Origin: UBA652 sp964598235
GTDB taxonomy: Bacteria > Pseudomonadota > Gammaproteobacteria > Nitrosococcales > Methylophagaceae
Reading direction: 5' to 3'
NCBI GenBank assembly: GCA_964598235.1
Contig: CAZRAY010000074.1
Location: forward strand, 1-6,052
Length of the DNA stretch: 6,052 nucleotides
The notes beneath the pieces were generated by a model. That model did no database searches. It had not been told where the DNA came from and was given only the letters and a program-made list of their open reading frames with translations. Shown in pieces: positions 1 to 5,118 of this stretch (positions are counted from its first letter, which is position 1; every line of letters starts with the position of its first letter). Both the position numbers and the translations under genes were made by a program.

Positions 1-1
1 T

Positions 2-136
2 GGTGGCTTAACGTTCTACTTTGAAAGTCCCTTAAAAATGGGGGGATTACCGTTACAACACTTAGAAGTGATTATTTTTGTAGAATACTTGTTTTCAAGA
101 AGCTTGCTGATTACAATGAACCCTGAATTAAAATAG
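2..136 (+). CDS. Possible 3' end of an upstream gene (partial, doubtful)
   Basis: One plus-strand frame is open from the left edge of the window to a TAG at 134-136, giving 44 residues that begin GGLTFYFESPLK and end ITMNPELK. The stop lies 13 bp before the ypfJ start and overlaps its putative ribosome-binding site, as it would between operon neighbours. Against it, the stretch is AT-rich, a 44-codon open frame is not rare by chance, I recognise no family, and a plausible ypfJ promoter sits inside it. It could equally be plain leader sequence. Confidence 0.25.
   Translation, partial: GGLTFYFESPLKMGGLPLQHLEVIIFVEYLFSRSLLITMNPELK
89..117 (+). promoter_or_regulatory. Predicted sigma70 promoter of ypfJ
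   Basis: TTGTTT (89-94) and TACAAT (112-117) are separated by exactly 17 bp. The -10 box matches the consensus at 5 of 6 positions and the -35 box at 3 of 6. Transcription would start near 124, leaving a leader of about 26 nt that contains TAGGA (134-138) as the ribosome-binding site, 11 nt before the ATG. Short hairpins overlap the spacer (CTTG-TTTT-CAAG), but no operator is recognised. Confidence 0.45.
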
Positions 137-149
137 GAAAATTTAAGTC

Positions 150-1001
150 ATGAAATGGCGAAACCGCAGAGCAAGCAGTAATATTGATGATAGACGGGGT
201 ACACGAATAGGCCGAACGGCTAAGCGTGGCGGCTTATTAACGGTAGTGGTTGCATTGGCGGCGATGTATTTTGGTGTGGATGTGCAAACTGCGTTGAAAT
301 TAACGAGTGGATTGGGAGGCGGAGGGCAGCAGCAGACAGCAACCTATACGCCATCGGCTGCTGAGAATGAATTAGCAGGGTTTATCAGTGTTGTGTTGGC
401 TGATACGGAAGATGTTTGGAATCGTATTTTCCAACAAAATGGTCAGCGTTATCAAGAACCAGAGATGGTGATGTTTACGGGTAGGGTGCAGTCAGCATGT
501 GGCTCTGCAGAAGCAGCAATGGGGCCATTTTATTGCCCTGCTGATAAGAAGGTATATATCGATTTATCTTTCTATAATGACTTGAAAAAACGTCATGGCG
601 CACCAGGCGATTTTGCCCAAGCTTATGTTATTGCGCATGAGGTGGCCCACCATATCCAGAATTTGATGGGGATTTCTGATCAAGTGCACCAAGCACAACG
701 GCGGATGAGTAAAGCCGATGGCAATGCGATGTCGGTGAAGCTAGAATTACAGGCAGATTGTTTGGCGGGTGTGTGGGCGAATCATACACAGCAGGCGAAA
801 CAGATCTTAGAACGTGGCGACATTGAAGAAGCGCTTAATGCCGCCAGTGCAATCGGGGATGATCGTTTGCAAAAACAAGCAACCGGACAAATTCGGCCAG
901 AGGCTTTCACGCATGGCTCTTCAAAGCAGCGTGTTTATTGGTTTAGCCGAGGATTTGAACTAGGCAGCATGGATCAATGTGATACGTTTTCCAGTAGATA
1001 G
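150..1001 (+). CDS. ypfJ: YpfJ-family neutral zinc metallopeptidase, membrane-anchored
   Basis: The 283-residue protein matches the YpfJ family of putative neutral zinc metallopeptidases (Pfam zinc_peptidase). The N terminus is basic (MKWRNRRASSN..DDRRG, typical of YpfJ) and is followed by one hydrophobic segment at about residues 28-42, which predicts an inner-membrane anchor with the bulk outside the cytoplasm. A Gly/Gln-rich linker covers about 54-63. The catalytic core has the HEXXH motif as HEVAH (163-167) and a likely third zinc ligand Glu199 in ELQADCLAG. C117, C129, C204 and C277 could form disulfides. The C-terminal part contains the conserved IGDD...F.HGSS..R..WF.RGF block. The physiological substrate of the family is not established. 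The gene converges on ybcJ with a 4-bp gap and no visible terminator. The start is supported by the family-typical MKWR opening. Confidence 0.93.
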   Translation: MKWRNRRASSNIDDRRGTRIGRTAKRGGLLTVVVALAAMYFGVDVQTALKLTSGLGGGGQQQTATYTPSAAENELAGFISVVLADTEDVWNRIFQQNGQRYQEPEMVMFTGRVQSACGSAEAAMGPFYCPADKKVYIDLSFYNDLKKRHGAPGDFAQAYVIAHEVAHHIQNLMGISDQVHQAQRRMSKADGNAMSVKLELQADCLAGVWANHTQQAKQILERGDIEEALNAASAIGDDRLQKQATGQIRPEAFTHGSSKQRVYWFSRGFELGSMDQCDTFSSR

Positions 1002-1005
1002 TCAC

Positions 1006-1215
1006 TTATAGCTTCGTTACTAACGTGTGTTCCATAAACTGGATATTATCACCAGCCATGATTTTACGGCGTCGGCGGGTTTCAACTTCGCCATTAACTT
1101 GCACCAAACCATCGTCAATAGCTCGTTTGGCCTCGGCACCACTGGAAACTAATCCTTCAAATTTGAGGATTTTATAAAGTTCGGTCGGTTCTTTTGTGAG
1201 TGTTATTTCTTGCAT
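1006..1215 (-). CDS. ybcJ: YbcJ-like small S4-domain RNA-binding protein
   Basis: This 69-residue protein is essentially one S4 RNA-binding domain. The S4 signature runs from about residue 16 to 58: LKFEGLVSSGAEAKRAI, then DGLVQVNGEVETRRRRKI and an AGD turn. Length and sequence match E. coli YbcJ (about 70 aa), including the SGA.AK, V.GAVET-like and KI.AG blocks. The run of arginines (residues 47-50) would contact RNA. The cellular target is not known. It is the last gene of a minus-strand operon. Its ATG overlaps the stop of the MazG-domain gene by one base (TAATG), and a strong AGGAAG site lies 4 nt upstream inside that gene (complement of 1220-1225), so translational coupling is likely. 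Confidence 0.9.
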   Translation of the reverse strand: MQEITLTKEPTELYKILKFEGLVSSGAEAKRAIDDGLVQVNGEVETRRRRKIMAGDNIQFMEHTLVTKL

Positions 1216-1640
1216 TAGGCTTCCTGTTTCTCAGTGTGTTTAACGGCATCCCAGCAGGCATCCATTTTAGCTAAGGTACTATTTTCCAGCGACAATCCTT
1301 GTTGGATCAGACAGTGTTCCATTTGGATAAACCGGCGTTGGAATTTGGCATTGCCCGCTTTAAGCGCCTCGTCGGGATCAATATTGAGCCTACGAGCAAG
1401 GCTGGTGCAGACATAAATCAAATCACCTATTTCATCTGCTAATCGGGCATGGTTATCTGGAATGGCAATTTCAACTTCCACTTCCGCCAATTCTTCGCGT
1501 ACTTTGTCAATCACACCTGATACCTCAGGCCAATCGAAACCGACACAGGCGGCCATGGTTTGGATTGCCGCGGCATAATTGAGCGTCGGTAAGGTTGTAT
1601 CAATAGCATCAATTAGTGCGATGGCAGTGGGCTCAGACAT
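1215..1640 (-). CDS. mazG: Solo MazG domain nucleotide pyrophosphohydrolase (C-terminal half only)
   Basis: The 141-residue protein corresponds to the C-terminal half of MazG, the NTP pyrophosphohydrolase that cleaves nucleoside triphosphates to the monophosphate and pyrophosphate. E. coli MazG is about 263 aa with two tandem MazG domains; here the N-terminal copy is absent. The chain begins in the inter-domain linker (TLPTL, 16-20) and continues with CVGFDWPEVSGVIDKVREE. The metal-binding motif EExxE..ExxD is intact: E49/E50/E53 and E70/D73. The NAKFQRRF block (97-104) is also typical. No missing N-terminal half lies nearby, because hslR ends 11 bp upstream and its stop overlaps the ribosome-binding site (AGGAT). 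The gene therefore looks like a complete short form, not a truncation. Substrate specificity cannot be read from the sequence. The symbol is used in the family sense. Confidence 0.85.
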   Translation of the reverse strand: MSEPTAIALIDAIDTTLPTLNYAAAIQTMAACVGFDWPEVSGVIDKVREELAEVEVEIAIPDNHARLADEIGDLIYVCTSLARRLNIDPDEALKAGNAKFQRRFIQMEHCLIQQGLSLENSTLAKMDACWDAVKHTEKQEA

Positions 1641-1651
1641 TGTTTGGGATC

Positions 1652-2059
1652 CTAATCTTTTCGGGTGAATTTAATAATATGGCGGCGATCGCGTTTATTA
1701 GGTCGACCCGTATGGTGACGATAGCCGAGTGGTTGATCTTTTATTTGTTGGTGTAGGTGTGCGCGTTTTTCAATACTTTCCTCGCTTTCTTGGTAGAGCA
1801 ATTGCGCTTCGCTTGCAGGGCGGCGTTGCTTGGCTAATCCTAATATCGTAATGTGAAATTCATAGGGGACTTTAGATAACGTCAGTTTGTCATCTGATTT
1901 AATCGTGCGGCTCGGTTTACAGCGCTGTCCATTAAGGTGCACTTTACCACCATTTACGGCTTCTACCGCTAAGCTGCGTGTTTTGTAAAATCGCGCGGCC
2001 CAAAGCCATTTATCGAGTCGTTGGTTTTGCTTGTCTTCTTGTGATTGTCCTTTTCCCAT
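1652..2059 (-). CDS. hslR: Heat-shock protein 15 (Hsp15), S4-domain ribosome-associated protein
   Basis: The 135-residue product matches E. coli Hsp15 (133 aa), which binds free 50S subunits carrying a stalled nascent chain with peptidyl-tRNA and helps recycle them. The S4 domain starts at about residue 14 with RLDKWLWAARFYKTRSLA, followed by GGKVHLNGQRCKPSRTI and the D.LTL strand. The Hsp15-specific C-terminal region contains QRRPASEAQLLYQE..ES.EKR and a basic tail (GRPNKRDRRHIIKFTRKD). The start was set at 2059 (MGKGQSQ) because the longer reading would run into icd with a non-homologous extension. No Shine-Dalgarno site precedes this ATG (see the promoter entry). It is the first gene of the operon hslR-mazG-ybcJ. 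Confidence 0.94.
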   Translation of the reverse strand: MGKGQSQEDKQNQRLDKWLWAARFYKTRSLAVEAVNGGKVHLNGQRCKPSRTIKSDDKLTLSKVPYEFHITILGLAKQRRPASEAQLLYQESEESIEKRAHLHQQIKDQPLGYRHHTGRPNKRDRRHIIKFTRKD

Positions 2060-2066
2060 GGCCAAT

Positions 2067-2095
2067 AGTGTATCAAAATAAAAAAACGATGTGAG
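2067..2095 (-). promoter_or_regulatory. Predicted hslR operon promoter giving a leaderless or near-leaderless mRNA
   Basis: Read on the minus strand, CTCACA (2095-2090) and TACACT (2072-2067) are 17 bp apart, each matching the sigma70 consensus at 4 of 6 positions. The usual initiation distance puts the transcript start at about 2060-2059, i.e. on the hslR ATG. This fits the absence of a ribosome-binding site upstream. No sigma32-type heat-shock promoter was recognised. Confidence 0.35.
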
Positions 2096-2101
2096 TATGA
2101 T
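2096..2101 (+). promoter_or_regulatory. Predicted -10 element of the icd promoter
   Basis: TATGAT matches the -10 consensus at 5 of 6 positions. The corresponding -35 region (about 2073-2078, TCAAAA) is poor, so an activator may be needed. Transcription would start near 2108, leaving a leader of about 28 nt before the icd start. The box directly abuts the predicted hslR -35 on the other strand. Confidence 0.4.
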
Positions 2102-2135
2102 AAAATATCGCCTTTTTACAAACATGGGTTTTAAC

Positions 2136-3389
2136 ATGGCTTTTAAGCATATTACGGTACCGCAGCAGGGCGACATGATTCAGGTGAATGATGATTTTTC
2201 GCTTGCTGTTCCAAACATGCCGATCATCCCTTTTATTGAAGGTGATGGTATTGGTGCAGACATTACGGGCCCAATGCAGCAAGTCATTGATGCGGCGGTT
2301 GAAAAGGCCTATGGTGGCGATAAAAAAATCGCGTGGATGGAAGTGTATGCGGGTGAGAAAGCCGTTGAAACGTATGGTGAAGGTGCGTTTTTACCAGAAG
2401 AAACATTTACTGCGCTTCGAGATTATTCCGTATCCATTAAAGGCCCGTTGATGACACCAGTAGGCGGTGGCATGCGCTCGCTGAATGTGGCTTTGCGTCA
2501 AACCTTAGATTTATATGTTTGCCAACGCCCTGTGCGTTATTACCCAGGCACGCCCAGCCCCGTAAAAGCACCTGAAAAAATTGATATGGTGATTTTCCGT
2601 GAGAATTCAGAAGATATTTATGCGGGCATTGAATGGCCAGCTGAAAGTGCGGAAGTAAATAAGTTGATTGCCTTTTTGCAAGATGAAATGGGTGTTACTA
2701 AAATTCGTTTCCCAGCAACATCAGGCATTGGGATTAAGCCAGTATCACGAGATGGCACAGAACGTTTAGTGCGAAAAGCATTACAATATGCCATTGATAA
2801 CGATCGTGATTCTGTCACCATCGTACACAAAGGCAATATCATGAAGTTCACCGAAGGGGCCTTTAAACAATGGGGCTATGATATTGCGGTAAAAGAGTTT
2901 GCTGCGGCGCCAGTAGATGGTGGCCCATGGCATGCATTTGCCAATCCAAACACAGGCAAACAAATCATCGTAAAAGATTGTATCGCTGATGCATTCTTAC
3001 AAGAAATATTATTGCACCCAACAGCATATGATGTGGTGGCAACCTTAAACTTGAATGGTGATTATGTATCGGATGCGCTAGCGGCCCAAGTGGGTGGCAT
3101 TGGTATTTCACCTGGCGCGAATCTATCTGATTCAATCGCCATGTTTGAAGCAACACACGGCACAGCGCCAGCCTTAGCAGGTAAGAATATGGCTAATCCT
3201 TCTTCATTGGTATTATCAGCAGAAATGATGTTGCGACATATGAATTGGGATGAGGCGGCAGATTTAGTTATAAAAGGGGTGTCGGGTGCCATTGCAGCAT
3301 CGCAAGTCACCTGTGACCTAGCAGAAATGGTAGGTGTAGAAGCATTAAGCTGTAGCGATTATGCTGCGGCCGTTATTCGTAAAATGTAA
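2136..3389 (+). CDS. icd: Isocitrate dehydrogenase, E. coli-type fold with an NAD-like cofactor pocket
   Basis: Oxidative decarboxylation of isocitrate to 2-oxoglutarate in the TCA cycle; cytoplasmic. The 417 residues align with E. coli Icd (416 aa) almost without gaps, with an offset of +2. Substrate and metal residues are kept: S115, N117, R121, R131, R155, Y162, K232, D285, D309 and D313. S115 is the counterpart of the Ser113 phosphorylated by AceK in E. coli. The cofactor site differs. The E. coli NADP 2'-phosphate contacts K344, Y345, Y391 and R395 are here A346, L347, C393 and E397, and V351 is A353, while H341 and N354 are kept. I infer NAD preference. The start at 2136 (MAFKHITVPQQG) aligns with E. 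coli MESKVVVPAQG. An in-frame ATG at 2124 is the alternative, and the ribosome-binding site is weak (GGG 2126-2128). slyD follows 9 bp downstream. Confidence 0.96.
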   Translation: MAFKHITVPQQGDMIQVNDDFSLAVPNMPIIPFIEGDGIGADITGPMQQVIDAAVEKAYGGDKKIAWMEVYAGEKAVETYGEGAFLPEETFTALRDYSVSIKGPLMTPVGGGMRSLNVALRQTLDLYVCQRPVRYYPGTPSPVKAPEKIDMVIFRENSEDIYAGIEWPAESAEVNKLIAFLQDEMGVTKIRFPATSGIGIKPVSRDGTERLVRKALQYAIDNDRDSVTIVHKGNIMKFTEGAFKQWGYDIAVKEFAAAPVDGGPWHAFANPNTGKQIIVKDCIADAFLQEILLHPTAYDVVATLNLNGDYVSDALAAQVGGIGISPGANLSDSIAMFEATHGTAPALAGKNMANPSSLVLSAEMMLRHMNWDEAADLVIKGVSGAIAASQVTCDLAEMVGVEALSCSDYAAAVIRKM

Positions 3390-3392
3390 GGA
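3388..3392 (+). promoter_or_regulatory. Ribosome-binding site of slyD on the icd stop codon
   Basis: AAGGA overlaps the icd TAA (3387-3389) and lies 6 nt before the slyD ATG. This fixes the slyD start and supports co-transcription with icd. Confidence 0.75.
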
Positions 3393-3398
3393 AATAGC

Positions 3399-3881
3399 AT
3401 GAAAATCGCAGAAAATTCAGTCGTTAAAATTGATTACACACTCACTGACAATGATGGCAAAGTCATCGATAGTTCAAAAGACGCAGACCCATTAACCTAT
3501 CTTCAAGGTGCGGGTAATATCATTCCTGGCTTAGAAGAGGCCCTATTAGGCAAAGAAACAGGTGATGAGGTCACGGCCAGTATTGAGCCTGAAAAAGCCT
3601 ATGGTGAACGTGTTGAAGAAATGAGCCAACAGGTGCCGCGTGAGTTATTTGCAGGTATCGATAATATCGAACCGGGCATGCAATTCCAATCAGAAACAGA
3701 TGAAGGTCCCGTGATGGTAACCGTTGTTGAAGTGGCAGATGATACGGTTACTGTGGATGGCAACCATCCGTTAGCAGGTGTGCACCTTAATTTTGCGGTT
3801 ACCGTGCGTGATGTGCGTGAAGCGACTGCGGAAGAGATTGAACATGGTCATGTTCATGGCGAAGGCGGTCACCACCACTAA
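3399..3881 (+). CDS. slyD: SlyD-type FKBP peptidyl-prolyl cis-trans isomerase and chaperone
   Basis: The 160-residue protein is a cytoplasmic FKBP-type prolyl isomerase of the SlyD family. The FKBP domain is split: residues about 1-65 (VVKIDYTLTDNDGKVIDSS, then PLTYLQGAGNIIPGLEEALLG) and about 127-141 (VHLNFAVTVRDVREAT). The insert-in-flap chaperone domain (about 66-125) contains the hallmark AYGE, VP.ELF.GI and VDGNHPLAG segments. The C-terminal tail HGHVHGEGGHHH has six histidines, a probable nickel or zinc site, but none of the cysteines of the longer E. coli tail (whole protein 196 aa there). In E. coli SlyD assists hydrogenase nickel insertion; whether that applies here is unknown. It is probably co-transcribed with icd. 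The last His codon and the stop codon lie inside the left end of a long palindrome. Confidence 0.93.
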   Translation: MKIAENSVVKIDYTLTDNDGKVIDSSKDADPLTYLQGAGNIIPGLEEALLGKETGDEVTASIEPEKAYGERVEEMSQQVPRELFAGIDNIEPGMQFQSETDEGPVMVTVVEVADDTVTVDGNHPLAGVHLNFAVTVRDVREATAEEIEHGHVHGEGGHHH

Positions 3882-4029
3882 AAAATATCGTTACAAATTG
3901 TCTTTTTGTCCGATTGCGGCGTTGGATGCATGTCTCCGCTCCTCATGTATTAAACATACACTGCGGTGCTCGACAAGCATCCGCCTTGCATTCGAACAAA
4001 AATCCTAATTTGGAACAACATTTTTTGGT
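3877..4029. repeat. 153-bp imperfect palindrome (MITE- or REP-like element)
   Basis: Two arms are symmetric about position 3953. Matching blocks from outside inward: 3877-3899 against 4007-4029 (19 of 23 complementary), TTTTTGT 3903-3909 against 3996-4002 (7 of 7), CCGATTGC 3910-3917 against 3988-3995 (6 of 8), GGATGCATGTC 3924-3934 against 3972-3982 (10 of 11), CCGC 3936-3939 against GCGG 3963-3966, and TGTAT 3946-3950 against ATACA 3956-3960 around the loop TAAAC. The transcript could fold into one long hairpin. It contains no transposase. Short open frames within it (for example from 3914) are by-products. I noted no clear target-site duplication. The element supplies the slyD stop codon and may serve as its transcript end, though no classic U-tract follows. 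Confidence 0.8.
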
Positions 4030-4212
4030 TTGGCTAAGGCAAAAATCTCTCTCTGTGGAAACATTTTTGGATTCAGGCAGGGTAATAGGATTTAAGGTGG
4101 CTCTTCTAGTAAGACATTGCTGCTAGGTTCGCCATTCCCGTGCATACGGGAATCCAGGGTCTGAAAATGAAGAATAAATTTAACAAAAAATATTAGGATA
4201 ATAGAACAACAC
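4030..4212. other. Remaining slyD-yeaD spacer and yeaD leader
   Basis: Apart from the dRS3-type repeat, this AT-rich stretch shows no gene. A weak hairpin AAAAAT (4041-4046) with ATTTTT (4063-4068) is visible. AGGA at 4195-4198 is the only candidate ribosome-binding site for yeaD and lies 14 nt from its ATG, which is long. I could not place a convincing yeaD promoter, although the run of A/T from 4165 to 4200 is the likely location. Confidence 0.5.
4134..4153. repeat. dRS3-type 20-bp repeat
   Basis: ATTCCCGTGCATACGGGAAT fits the neisserial dRS3 consensus ATTCCC-N8-GGGAAT exactly. It is also a perfect 8-bp stem (ATTCCCGT with ACGGGAAT) around the loop GCAT. The right flank (CCAGGGTCTG) resembles the usual flank of such repeats in other proteobacteria, from memory. 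No U-tract follows, so it is a poor terminator. Similar short repeats are typically dispersed in many copies. Only one copy is present here. Confidence 0.75.
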
Positions 4213-5118
4213 ATGACGCTCCAGCAGTTAAATAAGGATTTTGGTATTGCCGGTGCGCTTGAATTTATTTCGGGCGCAGGTGAATTGCCGATGATTAAAA
4301 TTGAGACGCCATTAGCAACTGCATTGGTTTCTTTGCATGGGGCGCAAGTGTTGTCATTTCAGCCTCAATCGGCAGAGCGTGATTTTCTATTTCTGAGTGA
4401 AAAAGCGAATTATCAACAAGGCAAAGCCATTCGAGGGGGGATCCCCATCTGTTGGCCTTGGTTTAGTCGTGCAAAACCACGTCCGCAATTACCGAATCAT
4501 GGCTTTGCGCGCACTGCAATGTGGCGGATCACCGAAACATCGCGAATTGATGATGTTATTCAATTGCAATTAAGCTTGCAGGATAATGCTGAAACCCACG
4601 AGATGTGGCCTCATGGCTTTAATCTGACGCTTGAGATTACGATTAGTGATCAATTAGAGTTAAGCCTCACAACTGAAAATACGGGCTCAGAACCCTTCCA
4701 ATTTTCACAAGCGATGCATACTTATTTTGCAGTTGGGGATATCGAACAGGTTTCTGTAATGGGCTTAGAAGAGGTCAATTATATTGATACGGTCGCAGGT
4801 GCGAATACAGAACACAAACAAACCAGTGTGATTCAAATAGCTGAAGAAGTGGATAGAGTTTATACCAATTTCTCAGGTGACATGCAGTTACAAGATAAGG
4901 CATTAAACCGTGGGATTAATATTGCATCATCAGGCAGTCAAACAACGGTTGTATGGAATCCATGGCAAGCGCTGTCGATGAAGATGCAAGATTTAAATGA
5001 TGATGCCTATCAGCGGTTTATTTGTGTAGAAACCGTGAACACAGGTGACAATGTGATTACGCTAGCGCCAACGGAACGCCACAATATGACAGCAACCTAC
5101 CGTCTAGCCGATCGATAA
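4213..5118 (+). CDS. yeaD: YeaD-type glucose-6-phosphate 1-epimerase (D-hexose-6-phosphate mutarotase)
   Basis: The 301-residue protein belongs to the YeaD/YMR099c branch of the aldose 1-epimerase (galactose mutarotase-like) family, which interconverts the alpha and beta anomers of glucose-6-phosphate in the cytoplasm. Family signatures: IRGGIPICWPWF (73-84), NHGFAR (95-100), EMWPHGF (130-136), AMHTYFAVGDI (167-177), TVVWNPW (245-251) and FICVETVN (269-276). By comparison with the yeast enzyme, the catalytic pair is His169 (HTYF) and Glu273 (CVE). H96, R74 and R100 are likely substrate contacts. Length is normal for the family (about 290-300). The start ATG is preceded by a distant AGGA only. 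The 3' end overlaps the convergent Tag-family gene by 15 bp, with no terminator between them. Confidence 0.92.
   Translation: MTLQQLNKDFGIAGALEFISGAGELPMIKIETPLATALVSLHGAQVLSFQPQSAERDFLFLSEKANYQQGKAIRGGIPICWPWFSRAKPRPQLPNHGFARTAMWRITETSRIDDVIQLQLSLQDNAETHEMWPHGFNLTLEITISDQLELSLTTENTGSEPFQFSQAMHTYFAVGDIEQVSVMGLEEVNYIDTVAGANTEHKQTSVIQIAEEVDRVYTNFSGDMQLQDKALNRGINIASSGSQTTVVWNPWQALSMKMQDLNDDAYQRFICVETVNTGDNVITLAPTERHNMTATYRLADR

Noticed and set aside
2091..2135. Upstream in-frame start for icd at 2091
   Set aside because: It would place the start inside the predicted -10 element, and the added 15 residues have no match in E. coli Icd. The ATG at 2136 aligns with the family N terminus.
2060..2176. 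N-terminal extension of hslR up to 2176 on the minus strand
   Set aside because: The extra 39 residues have no counterpart in Hsp15 and would overlap the icd start. The ATG at 2059 gives the family length.
2188..3310. Several short open frames on both strands inside icd
   Set aside because: They are shadows of the strongly conserved icd reading frame and show no family resemblance.
3840..3881. slyD tail truncated by insertion of the palindrome
   Set aside because: The HGHVHG..GHHH ending at about 160 aa is a common SlyD length and tail. No remnant of a longer His/Cys-rich tail is seen beyond 4029.
3778..4126. Two overlapping plus-strand open frames at 3778-4008 and 3914-4126
   Set aside because: The first is a shifted reading of slyD, and both run through the palindrome. 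Neither has a good ribosome-binding site or family resemblance, so they are by-products of the repeat.
4134..4153. dRS3-type hairpin as an intrinsic terminator
   Set aside because: The stem is suitable, but it is followed by CCAGGGTCTG with no T-tract on either strand, and it lies about 250 bp past slyD.
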